Assembly: GCA_030248215.1 (NCBI GenBank)
Contig: JASANG010000926.1
Span: forward strand, 1 to 64,000
Source: Enoplolaimus lenunculus
Taxonomy: Eukaryota; Nematoda; Enoplea; Enoplida; Thoracostomopsidae
DNA: 64,000 nucleotides
Direction of reading: 5' to 3'
In this document: piece by piece, positions 34,665 through 47,818 of the stretch
How positions within the stretch are numbered: the stretch's first letter is position 1
Layout: each line of letters starts with the position of its first letter
The notes under the pieces: generated by a model
Database searches by the model: none
Told to the model about the DNA's origin: nothing
The model's input: only the letters and a program-made list of their open reading frames with translations
Program-made: the position numbers and the translations under genes

Positions 34665-37433
34665 AAAGTTACGTGTACTCGGCTGGCATTGCGTTGCAAT
34701 TCCGAAACAAATAAATTATCGATATATCCGAAAATTGCAAAATCCAAGATTCCAATTCGGATTCGGCAAATTTAGCAATGGATTCGTATTCGGCCAAGTC
34801 GCGGATCCGGTACGTGCCATCCAGGTCGGTTGGCATTTTAATGAAATACCCGTAAACCAGACAGACAGACACAATAAAAATTTAACATTTTCAACAATGT
34901 GACACTCTTATCAAGCCAGAGTCTGAAACCCCAATTTTCAAAATTTTAATCCGTTCCTTCAGCATTTTTCCAAATTTCTACATATTTTTTCTCACCAAAA
35001 ACGATATCGAACCAAGCCATGCCCGCCTGACCTCCAATACCCTCCCTCTCTTTCACCCAATCGTCTTCCTTTCATCTTCTACCGCTCAAACCAGCTTAAA
35101 GTACACTACTTAATCAAATCTACCCACCACAAACCCAACCTAACCGGCATCAAATACAAAAAAAACTCCAAAATCAAATCTTACAAAAAACCTAAAAAAG
35201 CCACCAGCCAGCAACATTCTCTCAGACTTTGCCGAATAAACCAAACAGTTTCTGCTCAATCGACTTCCTTACACAACACACTTAATAGCGTTTCGTTTAA
35301 ACGTCAAAAAAAGACTCGCAATGGCCCGGCCGGCTGTTTCAAAATCAACCCAGCCCCCAAAAACCGGACTAAAACCCAAATGCTTCCGACATCTACGTAT
35401 ATAAACCCGCCGCCTAAGAATACGGTTTCGTCTATAAATTCAAATTTAAAACAGTTTTCGCTTCCACTGATAAAAAATTAAGCAGAAAAAAATGTTTTTA
35501 AACGGTGTCGGGAACAACACCAGCTGGGTAGCTGCCACATATTTCAAGACATATGTTATATACTACATTTAAGAAGTATATATCAATACGTATGTATATT
35601 ATATATGTATATATTTATATATACGTATTACATGCATATATAAAGCTATGCATATATCAAAAGTACACACTTCGCTCAAGCGGAACCTAAAAAGAACACC
35701 TAATCAATCAATCTGGTCTTTCAGGTGCAAAAAGCAACAGAATCAATAAACCAGAAACTACCAATACTTACATACCTATTAAAACCCTACATCCGGATAC
35801 GGCACAAATACCCCGGATACGGCACAAATACCGCCTCGCAACCGGATACTGAAAGATAGTTTTCGAACGACCAAGTACACTTTAAATTAAAATATTCGTC
35901 GAAAAAAGCTTGACCCTGGCTCAAATTAACGCCCTTATTTATACTCAACATCAAATTCTGGCAAAAACAGCACAATTGAGACATCGGAGATAACGCAAAA
36001 ACTTCATTGTAAGCCATTTTGCCACCAACCCAATAACCAGCACCAGAACTAAAACTGACATTATATAAACTCTAAAGGCGCCAGCAGTATCCTACAACGC
36101 GTAACATCCATCACACTCTAACTATTACAAATGACACGTTATCCAACGCGTGTATAGTACCAGCTCAACCACGTCCCCTGACCGAAATAACAAAACACCT
36201 CTGCGCTAGCAAGCATCCATGATCTGACCCATAACAAACACTGAAACTGCACCTTAAGCTGGGTCAAATTCACCGCCATAAACACACCTTACCCATGATA
36301 ATTAATCATAGTCAAAACATGAATACCGCGGCAATCATAGGTACCATATGCAACAAACGCGAACACATGAAAGCGCTAAATTAATGAAAATACTTCCAAC
36401 TCTAAATGTTTCTTACAACATTAATATTTTGTTCACAGTTTACTACAAATGTACGTAAATGCATTGGTACATATTCGCCGGAAAATGCAACCCCCTTCCC
36501 AGTACAAAAACACACAAATTAACCTTAGCCTAAATACCAAATCATTTACTTACACCAAACGTTACAAAAAATACCCCTGTTTCACTTTAAAATTCAAATT
36601 TAAATTTAAATTCACACAAACGTATTGCACATCGGATAGCAATCGGGATTTAAAAAAGCTTTTTCTCTCTCTCAGTGTATGCATATTACAACTCAAATTT
36701 CGTTTACCGAAACCGATGCTCAGGAACGCTTGTAAACTCGTAAAATTTCCCAAAATCCCAAATTGGCCCCAATTTTCACAAATCTGACGGTGCTAAGTAG
36801 ACGACCGTCTCTATCGCGTTAAATTCACCAACTGCCAATAAACACAACCCCATCAGACCTCCTGTTAACAACAGCGCCGTTCACCCAACAACAAAAGTCA
36901 CTCCAGGCGATTTATCCAAGCCTTTTTCGCTTCGGTACAAACCGTATACTTTTTGCTCGAAAGTTATATACGTAAATTAGAGCGTATATGCCGGAAACTT
37001 AAAAGAACGCCCGTATTCCATATGTTCTTTATGCCAAACCTAAAAACGTGCCTAATGAGCGAAACCTAACAAAACTTACCGCTACACCAAACTCGACAAC
37101 ATTTTCAACCGCTAACGCCAAAAACTACTTAAAGTATACTTATTCTGGCATCAATTCTGAAATTGAAACGTAGGCTTTGAATTAATTATTAAACAATCTT
37201 ATCATCACAACGAAATATAATGCAGACAATATTTTAAGCATATACCTACGTAAGTATACATAACGAATAATATCTATTTATCTTAGGCCCATAGGCAGCT
37301 TAGCTTCATATGGTAGTTGGGCTGAGTGGGGGAAGCCAAACAAAACAGGGACCAAAAATCCAGGACAGACATGACGGCATTTCAAAACTTCCCACAACTT
37401 ACATTAATTTCACAAATATGGGTATAATTTCGG
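34665..37433. other. No gene recognised; strongly A+C-biased
   Basis: Near 35,030-35,400 the plus strand is unusually poor in G and T. AT-rich simple sequence lies at 35,580-35,650. Short open frames have no recognisable product. If a minus-strand transcript begins above this point, this is intron. Confidence 0.55.
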
Positions 37434-38026
37434 TACGTACCACAACAATTCGTCACCCGACAACTTTTAGTCCCAATTTTCATCGACTCGACAACTCGCC
37501 ACTCGTGATTATGCTTAAACTAAAGCTTACTCTTAGGAGATAGGGATTTGCCGATTAATCGGCATCGACACCGGTGATAATGGGCACTTTTCGTGAGTAT
37601 CGGCATCAGCATCGGCACTGCAAAAAATTGCCGATTCTTTGCCGATACTCTTTGCACATAACAGTCAGTTGAAATGCTATCAATTTGACTTCTTTGCGCA
37701 TAAAAGTGTCTGAACAGGGAAACTTCCATCTCTCTTGCGTTTGTTTGAGAAAATTAATCGAAATGAACCGTTCTCATAAAATTATAATCGTTTATAGTGG
37801 TTATGGCTACGGTTTAAATCTTCGAATGACGTAATGTAGTATCCTATCTGTTTACTACTAAGCATGAAAAACTAAAGTTGGAGTCGGCATCAGCATCGGC
37901 AAAATTTCAAAATAAGAATTGGGCAAAAACTTTGGCATCGGCCACATCCCTAGTCTTAGGATTATGCTCTAATTTCTGCATAGGCTATAGGAAACTGTTT
38001 GGCGACAAATTGTCGTGTGTCAACAC
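37434..38026. mobile_element. TTGTCG-family element interrupted by another MITE
   Basis: The left end carries ACAACAATTCGTCACCCGAC, the right end TGGCGACAAATTGTCGTG. Between them sits the intact TAGGGAT-family element 37,541-37,952. Removing that element leaves a short palindromic host element of under 200 bp. Confidence 0.55.
37541..37952. mobile_element. hAT-type MITE, TAGGGATGTGCCGAT family, nested
   Basis: From TAGGGATTTGCCGATTAATC to GGCCACATCCCTA, 412 bp, opposite in orientation to the copy at 12,351. The core shares GGTTCATTTCAATTA-type sequence in inverse form with 40,987-41,405. Confidence 0.82.
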
Positions 38027-38086
38027 GCGATTTGATAACTGCTAAAGCGTAATATTTTATATATGTATATACATACAAACATATAT

Positions 38087-38344
38087 CAGGGTTCAACCGG
38101 AATTTCTGTTGCGGCCGGAATTCCTGCAAAAGTTCAATTCCTGTTCCTGGATTTAAAGATGCAGTAACCGGAATTTTTACACATGTGTTTTCGCAAAACT
38201 TGGTGATGAAATAGCTAAACATTCGCTTAAGCTACGTTTTGGGGATTTTAAAAAGTCCAACACAAATTTTCGGTGATAGATTGTTTTTTCAAATTCCCGT
38301 TCTTGTTCTTGTTCCGGCAAAATTTAGCTCCTATTGGAACCCTG
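38087..38344. mobile_element. CAGGGTTCAACCGG-family MITE
   Basis: A 258-bp element, CAGGGTTCAACCGGAATT to AGCTCCTATTGGAACCCTG. The interior has GAATTCCTGCAAAAGTTC and TTCTTGTTCTTGTTCCGG. A related sequence is at 45,860-46,265 and 5,735-6,000. No target duplication is clear in the AT-rich flanks. Confidence 0.7.
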
Positions 38345-38714
38345 GCATACATATATGTATATAAGACGTGTGGATATATAGAAGGCATTTAATTAAAACA
38401 CCATTTCTGTTAATGTTATGTATCTATCGCATTTCCCTTTGCCCAAAACGACCGCTTGGCCACAACTTGAAGCCTCAGTCGATGTTATTAACCCAATGAT
38501 TATGTGTATGGGAAAACCGGAACTTTTTGCTGTCGCAAGTGCACGAGTGCCGTATTTAGAATTACGCTTAACATCAGAAACACAAACCATTCAACTCGTA
38601 TCTCGTACGATAAGATTAATCGGAAACCACAAGCTTCACAGCATAATTTTATAAAAATAACCATGAAAAACGCAAAGATAATGACTGAAAAAGCCATAAA
38701 CAAAGCATACTAAA

Positions 38715-39229
38715 ACAGTTTATTTATTACCCATTTCTTTTTCAATATGTATTGTATAATATATATATTTATATATCAAAGATCGACCGGATATCCGGTT
38801 CCAGTTTAATATCCGGCAAAAAATCGACATCCATATTCGGTTCCGGTAAAAACCTACCGGATTCCGGATATTTGCGGTTGTGGTTCCTAATGTCATAAAA
38901 TTGCTTCTTACATGTCAAAATACTATATATTTCGCAGCGACAGCAATTCCGTGTATGTCAAGAGTGGACACTACAGTTTATTTATTACCCATTTCTTTTT
39001 CAATATGTATTGTATATATATATTTATATATCAAAAGATCGACCGGATATCCGGTTCCAGTTTAATATCCGGCAAAAAATCGACATCCATATTCGGTTCC
39101 GGTAAAAACCTACCGGATTCCGGATATTTGCGGTTGTGGTTCCTAATGCCATAAAATTGCTTCTTTCATGTCAAAATACTATATATTTCGCAGCGACAGC
39201 AATTCCGTGTATGTCAAGAGTGGACACTG
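38715..39229. repeat. Tandem duplication of about 258 bp
   Basis: ACAGTTTATTTATTACCC begins at 38,715 and again at 38,973. The two units are nearly identical, differing by a few bases in the TATA run and one or two elsewhere, and each ends AGAGTGGACACT. Each contains one GACCGGATATCCGG...CGGATATTTGCGG element, so a MITE and its flank were duplicated together. Confidence 0.93.
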
Positions 39230-40986
39230 ACATGGAATCAAAAACCCAAGCCAAAAATTAATTTAAAATCCATAAATACATATTTTTGTACGACTCAAAT
39301 ATATATAACATATATTAAACTAACTCGTAAAACCTAGACTTTATTTAAAGATGGCGTACCTATTAATAAGCTTTGTAGTCTAAGTCTATAGCGACTATTA
39401 CTTCTAAGTCAGTTAATGGCACTTAGGCTATATTCGTGTTCTGCAACCTAAGCCCAAGTAAACAACATAAAAATCACATGTAACAACACAAGAATGACTA
39501 TAATAATATTAATAAAAAACCTTTAAAGATTTTAATAAAATAACGCTAAACCATGTGAAACAGCCTGCTTCACTTCCGCCATAATCAAGAGACAGCCACA
39601 GTAAGAAGAGTGGCATCCGGGTCCGGGTATTGCGGTTATTCCGAATATTTTCGCCGAAAAATTCCGGTTTCGGTGTTTTCGTTGCAAGAAATTCCGGGCC
39701 CGAGTTTTGACAACAAATTATTCCGCGACCGGGTATTACAAAAATATCAGGACAAAATACCCGGAATAGAATTAGCTTCGTGATTTTAACTTCCCGTGCC
39801 TACATTCTAAATAGTAACTGTATCGTACCTAAATTCAATAGGTTAAGGAATTATCAGATAGTTGTACAACCAATGCTATCACAGCGCCCGTCTCAGTCTG
39901 AGTCTGAAGCCTCGAAAATTCCTGAGAATCGCGTACGTAGTCTCAGCTTTTGAAAAGTCTCAGGCTTACAAACTAAGACTCCGGTACGGATGTTAACCAG
40001 CAGTGCCAGTTATGGCAAATTGTTTTAATATTTATTATTGTTACAAGAAAATTTTACGCTACTTTGTAACACTGTTATATGTTTTTGACCGAAGAAGTAA
40101 ATTTAATACTTTCCGTATTTTTAGAGCATGCAAAATCTTAATTTTTCAATAAATGGTTGAGCATCAATAACGCGATATCGAGGAAAAACCTAAGACCGTG
40201 TAAGTAAGTAGGGAAATTTGGAGTACGTACGAAAAATGCAACATACTGGAACTATAGTGAATCTATGTAGTACACTGGTTGTTAGGCTTAGGAATACGCT
40301 TAATCTATTGTTACAGCCATTAAAGTAATTCGATATCGGCACTGCAAAAATTTGCCGATATGTACTTTTTGCACATAAAAGTGAGTTGGACTGCTATCAA
40401 TTTCACTCGTTCGCGGATATGGATGCTCGTGATCAGGGAAACTGTTATTTCTCTTGTGTTTGTCCTTGAAAAACTTTGTTAAGAGCACCGATCTCAAAAA
40501 TTATAAACTTTTAAGTTGTTAGGATTTGACTGGCCCAGGTTTGCCCGCCAAATAAATCCGGGTCCGGGGTCCGTGTTTTTCTTCCAGAAAAATCCGTCTC
40601 CGGGTTTTTCTTCAAGGAAAATCCGGGTCCGGTTTTTTATCCTTAAATGTTGCAACTCTTAACAGTAAGTATAAGTATTTTATTTAAAACGCAATCAATA
40701 AACAAACCGACTTCCCATATTCCTGCTTTCATGTTTCCTGCAGTCCATGAACATGAAAAAAATTGCGGGAATCAATCTTCGTCCGCACCCCACCAAAGTG
40801 AAACCCGTCAGTCACACCGTCGCCTCACCTCACCAATAGCCCCTACACAGGGATCAGAGTCTCGGTCTCGGCTTTTAAGTCTCGGTAGTTTGGAACCGAG
40901 ACCAAATGATGAGGATTGATTCAGCAAATGTATCGCTGTTTTGTGGCACAAAATGATGGCTTCATGAATAAAATATTGCTATGAAT
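39230..40986. other. No gene recognised; CCGGGT-type repeat pieces
   Basis: Sequences at 39,610-39,770 and 40,537-40,640 carry spaced CCGGGTCCGGGT words of further MITE families. A TAGGGAT-family fragment lies at 40,333-40,500. No supported exon. Confidence 0.55.
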
Positions 40987-41405
40987 TATGGATGCGCCGA
41001 TACAGAAATTTTGCCGATGCCGATTCTTCTTTTGAAATTTTGCCGATGCCGAACCGATGCCGATTCCAACTTTAGTACGCCATGATTAACAAACCGATAG
41101 AATACTACATTACTTCATTACATGAAGACATAAACCCTAACGATCATAAACGATTATTATTTTATAACAACGGTTCATTTCAATTAATTTTTTCAAACAA
41201 AAACGTAAGAGAGATAACAATTTCCCTGAGCAAACACACTGATATGCGCCCAGAAATGAATTTGATAGCATTGCAACTGATTGTATATATTGTACAAAAA
41301 GTATCGGCAAAGAATCGGCAATTTTTATTGCAATGCCGATGCCGATGCTGATACTCACGAAAAGTGCCGATTAGTACCGAATGCCGATTAATCGGCACAT
41401 CCCTA
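40987..41405. mobile_element. hAT-type MITE, TAGGGATGTGCCGAT family
   Basis: A 419-bp copy in the same orientation as 12,351-12,765, ending ATCGGCACATCCCTA. Flanks CTATGAAT and CTACGAAT match at seven of eight bases, supporting an 8-bp target duplication. Confidence 0.87.
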
Positions 41406-44267
41406 CTACGAATCAATACCGTAATTTTCATAGTTATGCAATAATTATGAGCACGTAATGTGAAAAAACACACACAAAAACTATAAAAAACGCCACAAAC
41501 TACGAAAAACCTATTAGAAATAATTTATTTTGAAAATAATGATTTTTTTCGGTGTTGATCAAAAATGAGCCGAAACTTTTTTCATGGCCGGTTTCGGTAG
41601 TCACGTATCGGTTTCGGTCTCAGTCTCGGCTTTCAACCAAGCCTACCATCCCTGGCCCAAAGCCAATATAATGCAATGTATAACAAACCAAGAGACAATC
41701 ACTTTAATATTTCCCGTTGGCCAATCGAACACGCTTCTAACGAGTAAATAACACAGTTACCCATCAAGGTAAAGGGCATCAGTTTGACAAAAGACATACG
41801 TACGGCAACACCAGGTAAACTATAATCGCGACGAATATAACCATATATAAACCAGGCCAAAACAGCTGGCAACCGCACCAACAAACGTTGCTTTCTTTAA
41901 CCAGAATCCAGGCAAAATAGCCTGCAAAATGTATATTAGTTTTATAGCTGCCAGCTAAATGTTCCTGCCAAATAACACCACAACAGCCGCTTCGAGCTTA
42001 CATTTGACTATTTAATTTATATATTAAGCTTACTTGGTTACTTTAGAATATAAAAGAATATATACGTTCATATATATTACTTCAAATTGCCGAAATATAT
42101 CAATTACATACAATTCAATATTTACAGCCGACTATAACGCCTATTTCCTGTTCGCCAGGTGCAATCGAATTTATAAAATATCGGAAACGAAACCAGAACC
42201 GGATACTGAACCTACCGAATTTGCTCACCGGAACCGCAATTCCGATGGCAACCTGCCAATGGGCTATAAGTACGTATACCCTCGTGACCATACACGATAC
42301 ACTTAATCCTCGAATGTGATCTATAACCCCAAAAGGATCCAGAAAATTCTGACGAGAGAAAACGGCCTGGCAAATGTTATGAAACGCAATTTTTACTACA
42401 TATACTTACTGTACGCCATTGGCAGCGAAAAATTTGAAAATTTGAAATGTAGACGTATCATTTCATTCCAAAAACATTGTCTAAGGGGGAAAAATGCATT
42501 TTTTACAAAACAATTTTCGACGGCGTACCGTAAAAACCTTACCATTTCATTACACAAAAACTTCCGACGTGGACGTACGTACGTACGACCGACCTCCCCA
42601 TCCAGCTTCAGGATCCGCTAGTGCAAGTTGTCGTTACCCAAACGATCATCAGAAACGAAATAAGGAACACCGTTTGTTAATACAGGCTTATACGTTCTGG
42701 CCATAAAAATAACTTTATAAAACATTATCGCTTTCCGTTATCAATACAAAAATAAACATAAACAATTAATTATAAATTATTGCTCGAGGTTATTAATTAT
42801 GAGTTTGCCCCTTTTCCTGAAAATATATTACACATATGCCATATGTCACTTAGCTTGTAACGTTCATATACATACGTTATAGATAGCCTTATGCTACACA
42901 TAAGCAGGGACGCTCGTAGTCCACAATTTGACCGAATCCGAATCAGAACCTTGGCATTCGCCAACTTCAAATATATTGATAATTTGTTTCGGAATACATG
43001 CCAACGCAATAACAGCGGCATAACTTTTAAGCACTGATATATTTCGTATCTAACCTCAGTTCTGAGATTTGTGACATGAAGCAAAAAATATTGATCTATA
43101 TAACAAGTTATTTAAAATTTATATCGTAAAAAATAAGCATATATATTGCCAAATATATATAATTGGATCTGAATCCGAATCCGGACGTCCAATTTTTACC
43201 AAAATCCCCAGTTTTATTGACACCCTACACGCATCCACTTAACTAGAAATTCGAACCGTACATACCCTCCGGCCGTCATATTCAAATGATGCGTCCCCAA
43301 AGCACTAGGTACTATATAATGCTGGCAGTTTGCTAGTCTATCTCGAGTGGGGGGGGGGGCTTTTACGAATATACCCCCTGGATTCAACGCGACGAAATGT
43401 GGCGACAGCGTTTTAAAATCCGCCAAAATAAAAAATAGTCCAGGTTAAGCCGGCATAGTAGTAAGCCGTAAACACGTTCTTGATAGCAAAATTTTCGTAC
43501 AATAGAATTCAGCTGCTAATAAACGACTTTTCATTAAACTTTATTACGTAACAGCATTTCTAGCGGTACCATCACCCCTATTTATGTTACGGATGTCAGT
43601 CATAGCGATTTTCGGCGCACAATGCATATACGCGTTCCGTAACATTTGAGCTTGGATCACAACAGCTGCAATAATCCAACTTATAGTAGAAATAAAACAG
43701 GACTTGCAAAAAACGCCGATTGGCCCCAACCCGGCTGTGCTTTTCTGGCCGGCTCACACGTCTGCCCTACACATTTAACATTAACCTACAGTTTTAATTA
43801 TCAGCATACACGCTCATGCCATTGTTTCGGCTTGCGATTAGCTGGACCAATGCAACCACTAGCAACTATCACAACTAAAATTAAGATGAGTCATAGTTGC
43901 TTTGAGTCAATAGCATTTCAAACGCACTCATATGACGTCTAACTTAGGTGAAAGACTACGCCATCAGGAGCAGCAAATATTTCAATGACTAATTCCTTGC
44001 GTTCCCTTTGCAATCCTTACAGCTCAATCTTACTCAAATCAAATCTCTCCAGTCAATGTGTCTAAACCGTTCGATTCAACTAAACTTCAACACCGTTAAC
44101 AATCCGTCCAAAGTCTGATTCCAGAGTATTCGAAGCAACCCCCTGCTAAAATCCTCTGTTATGCAGTAAAATTTGCGATGCAAATAGTTGATACTAAGCT
44201 AACTCATAATACGTTTTTTGCTACACTGCATACTGCAATAAGCCAATGAAACTCATCGCACTACTCT
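41406..44267. other. No gene recognised
   Basis: About 2.9 kb of AT-rich sequence. Pieces of the TCGGTTTCGG family lie at 41,580-41,640. A G run is at about 43,350. A run of ACGTACGTACGTACG is at 42,574-42,588. Open frames up to about 100 codons have no recognisable product. Confidence 0.55.
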
Positions 44268-44372
44268 AACGGTTGCGGACGGCACCTTACGGGGGACGGG
44301 CGATGACGGACGGCGCCTTACGGGGGACGGACGGTGATGTACGGCGCCGCACGACAAGTATAGCGCAACCCT
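44268..44372. mobile_element. Short MITE of the AGGGTTGCGCTATACT family
   Basis: About 105 bp ending CAAGTATAGCGCAACCCTAA, with GGACGGCGCC words inside. The left end is shortened to AACGGTTGCGG. Confidence 0.7.
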
Positions 44373-45601
44373 AAGACGAATCGATTCAAGACGGCGATTC
44401 AATTCCCAAAAATAACGAAGCATATTGTTTAAAAAATTAACCACAGCATACGGTTTGCAAACAAAAACTAAATTCCAAAATTTCTACATCTTAAATGTTT
44501 ATATATGCGTACCAATTTACATATATACGTACAACAAACACGTTATAATTATAGGGCACATAAGACAAGACTACAACGCAAAGCATATACATAGCCCTTT
44601 TATAAAATTGACACAAAATGTCGAAAAAATAAACCACATAACAATCTTCAAAAATAAGACTACAAAACCTGAGTTATATATAATATATACATATATAATA
44701 TATAAATCCTTATGTATCTGCAATCCCTCTGTAGCTAAACTAACTATATTTATCTATTGTTAAAACCGCATTTAGTAACAAGTTAAACGTAGATTACACA
44801 ATAAAATTCAGCAACAGGAGTTTTCAACAAAAATACACGTATTCGCGACGCGAGGTCCTGGAAATAATCTTTTCGCATTTTTTCATACAGCATTACATAA
44901 GCGATTTAAGGTTGGCGGCGCCATTTCCTTTAGAAATTTTTGAATGAAAAAATGATAACGATATTCCTGGCCACAAGGTATGTATACTAAAACAAGCTTA
45001 GTAGAGAAATCTAAAAATACAGCGAACTATTTTTCAAAAGTTCAAATTTTCCATAAGCAAAATTATTATATTTACCTGTGTACGTATAGTACCAAAATTA
45101 ATAACGTAAAAATTACATTTTCGAGCAAAACTGTTCAAACTCTACGTACGGTGAACTGTTAAAAAATCTGAACAGTGCCGAATCATTTCATAACCCATTA
45201 TTTCTTTATTCACATACTTTGACCAAATTATAGCCTCCAACGGCCAGAAATAAGAGACATCCGTCATGTGAATTATCGTTCAAGCGGCGACTTGTGTCAC
45301 CCTTATGATTGCCAATTTCATTTCATCAATCTTTCAACGACATGAACCGAGCTTTCAACACAGTATCCAACCAATATAAAACGAACGGTCAATGAACGTA
45401 TTTGTGGAAAAATTAAAGAGGCATTGTGCTATATAACGAATTGCACTGCGATCCACTCTTGTTGTTAGTATGTCAAAAAAATAGTGCACAATAACGCAAG
45501 TAACGACCCTACACTTAGACACGCACAGATCCCAAGCAGGGAATCCTGTCGAAAATAGGATGGACGGTCAAGGGACGACATTGTTGACTATTGGGGCACT
45601 T
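44373..45601. other. No gene recognised
   Basis: AT-rich. 44,490-44,720 has several ATATATAC runs. The plus-strand bias toward A+C weakens around here. Confidence 0.55.
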
Positions 45602-45865
45602 AAGCATGTGAGACATGCTTGTCCGTTTCCTGCACTTGCAATACAGTACAGTTCTATGTGCGCGTATGCCAGGCCGGTAGCATACAGACGACACATATAG
45701 TCGACGACAAAAGCAGCAGCAGAGGCGGGCTAAATGGCGCAGTGGTAGAGAGCTTGCCTCGGAATCTGTAGGTCGCTAGTTCGAAACCACCTAGCCAGCT
45801 TTTCCAAACATTTAGTAAAAAGGGTCGGAAGTCCTGCTCCTTGTTGCTACCTAGACTCACCAACA
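45602..45865 (+). mobile_element. tRNA-derived SINE, copy 1
   Basis: Begins AAGCATGTGAGACATGC and contains a tRNA-like core starting GGCGGGCTAAATGGCGCAG with a B box AGTTCGAAACC. It ends near CCTAGACTCACC. This is the most diverged copy of the five: its A box and acceptor are altered. Confidence 0.75.
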
Positions 45866-46499
45866 GTGTTTCAACAGGAACAGGAACAGAAATTAAAATC
45901 ATTTGCAGGAACCGGAACAGGAACCGGGATTTGAAATAATTTTCATCAGCAAATTACTCTTACAATTTTCAGATAATTTGACATATAATGAATTACGCCA
46001 ATTTTGAGCTATTTCATCATCAAGTTTGGCGAAAACACATCAAAAACGTGTTTGTTACATAACAAAATTAAACTAAATGCAAAAACACACATTTGAAATA
46101 AAAATCTTTCAAAGAAAGTTTCCAATATTTAAATGATTATGTACAATTTGCAACAAAACCGTAAAAATTCCGGTTCGTGCATCTTTGAATGCATGAACAG
46201 TAACAGAAACCGGAATTTAATTTTTGCAGGAATTACCACCCGGACCGGAATTCCGTGGAACCCTGTTCACAAATATATGCTTTTGCCTTATGAGCACATG
46301 CCAATGCAATGCTCTTCTTAATGTTTCCGTACAATCCAGCATACCTGTATTTCGACAATTAAGTCGACGATAAAAGAAATTGAAGGAGAGCCAACTGTAC
46401 CTGTCTGTATAGGTAGAAAATCATGTAGCGTGTTAGGTTATGTACAGTGTGTAGTTTTGTTATGTATTTATCACACGACAATATCAAGTGTGTCCAGTG

Positions 46500-46756
46500 T
46501 AAGCATGTGAGACGTTGGTCCTGGTGCATATGCAATAGCAATATATGCGTTGCACATTGCATAGTATGCTTGCCGGCAGCACACGGTCGACATATAGTAG
46601 GCGATAGAAGCAATTGGGCAAGTGAATTGCATGGGCAAGCGGTAGAGTGTTCGTTTAAAGATCCGTAGGCTGTAAGTCCAATCCCCGCTCTGGAGGCCCG
46701 CTTTTTCAGCTGCTTAGTTGAAAAATCTGAAGTCCCGGTCCCTTCCTAGACTGACA
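46500..46756 (+). mobile_element. tRNA-derived SINE, copy 2
   Basis: Same order as copy 1: AAGCATGTGAGAC, an ATATGCGTTGCACATTGCAT segment, a CGACATATAG word, the tRNA-like core with GCGGTAGAGTGTTCG, then GCCCGCTTTTTCAGCTGC and GAAGTCCCGGTCCCTTCC. Confidence 0.78.
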
Positions 46757-47244
46757 TCCAGTACGGCAGCAAATAAAATACCTGATATATACACTATGCG
46801 ACAATTACAATCCATAGTTTAACATTTCAGTTTCAAAACATTAATCAGTAACAACCAGACAGCGCACCAGCAAGTAAACCTTGCAATAGTGTTTTCGTGA
46901 ACACCGCTTTCCAGATACTTTCATTGGAACTAGCTATGTTTCTATTCGATCACCAAAACAGGCATTAAAGAATAATTAATGGTGCTTGTTCTTATGCTAA
47001 GCAACATTTTGTTAGTAACAATATTATATTTGAACTCGATTCTTAAGACTTATGTAGAAAAATCTTCTATACAATATTGGTCATCATCAATATTATTTTT
47101 CATCTTATTTTAGTTCCTTAAAAACTACTTAAGTTTGAAAGTGCATTATATATGCATTATCGCTCAAGCCTTTGGTGCAAGCACAAGACAAATAAACGTG
47201 CTATGCCGTGCTTCAAGTACATTGTAAGATTGTGAAGCGTGTTC

Positions 47245-47474
47245 GTCTAGGTAGGAACCGGGACATAAGACCTTTCTACCAAGCAGCTGGAAAAGCGGGC
47301 TAGAGCGGGGATCGAACTCTCAGCCTATGGATCCTTAACTGAACACTCTACCACTGCGCTACGTAGCCCGCCTGTCCAACTGCATTTGCCATCGACTATA
47401 TGTGTCGACCGTACAACACAATGTGCATTGCATTTATTGCATATGCACCAGCACAAGCATATCTCACATGCTTA
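47245..47474 (-). mobile_element. tRNA-derived SINE, copy 3
   Basis: Minus-strand copy with A box TAGCGCAGTGG and B box AGTTCGATCCC. GCGGGCTACGTAGC at its 5' side and GCTCTAGCCCGC at its 3' side of the core could pair as an extended acceptor stem. It shares a downstream GTCGTCCCTTGACCGTCCA block (inverse at copy 1) with copy 1. Confidence 0.85.
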
Positions 47475-47583
47475 CATGCCCTTATTTTCAACAAGGTCGT
47501 CCCTTGACCGTCCATCGTATTTTCGACTGGATACCGTGCTCATAGCGCGGCAATTTGCCATTGCGCTCACGCCGTAGCCCCCA

Positions 47584-47818
47584 TGTCAGTCTAGGTAGGA
47601 ACCGGGACATCAGACCTTTTACTGAGCAGCTGGAAAAGCGGGCTAGAGCGGGAATCGAACTCTCAGCCTATGGATCCTTAACTGAACACACTACCACTGC
47701 GCTACGTAGCCCGCCTGTCCAACTGCATTTTTCATCGACTATATGTGTCGACTGTACAACACAATGTGCATTGCATATATTGCATATGCACCAGCACAAG
47801 CATATCTCACATGCTTAC
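47584..47818 (-). mobile_element. tRNA-derived SINE, copy 4
   Basis: Nearly identical to copy 3 over its whole length and in the same orientation, 110 bp to its right. The pair differs at only a few positions, such as GGGGATCG/GGGAATCG. Confidence 0.85.

Noticed and set aside
38418-38654. 78-codon plus-strand frame and the opposed 65-codon frame
   Set aside because: Neither shows a family motif, and the plus-strand one runs against the local composition bias; could be an old gene fragment but cannot be supported.
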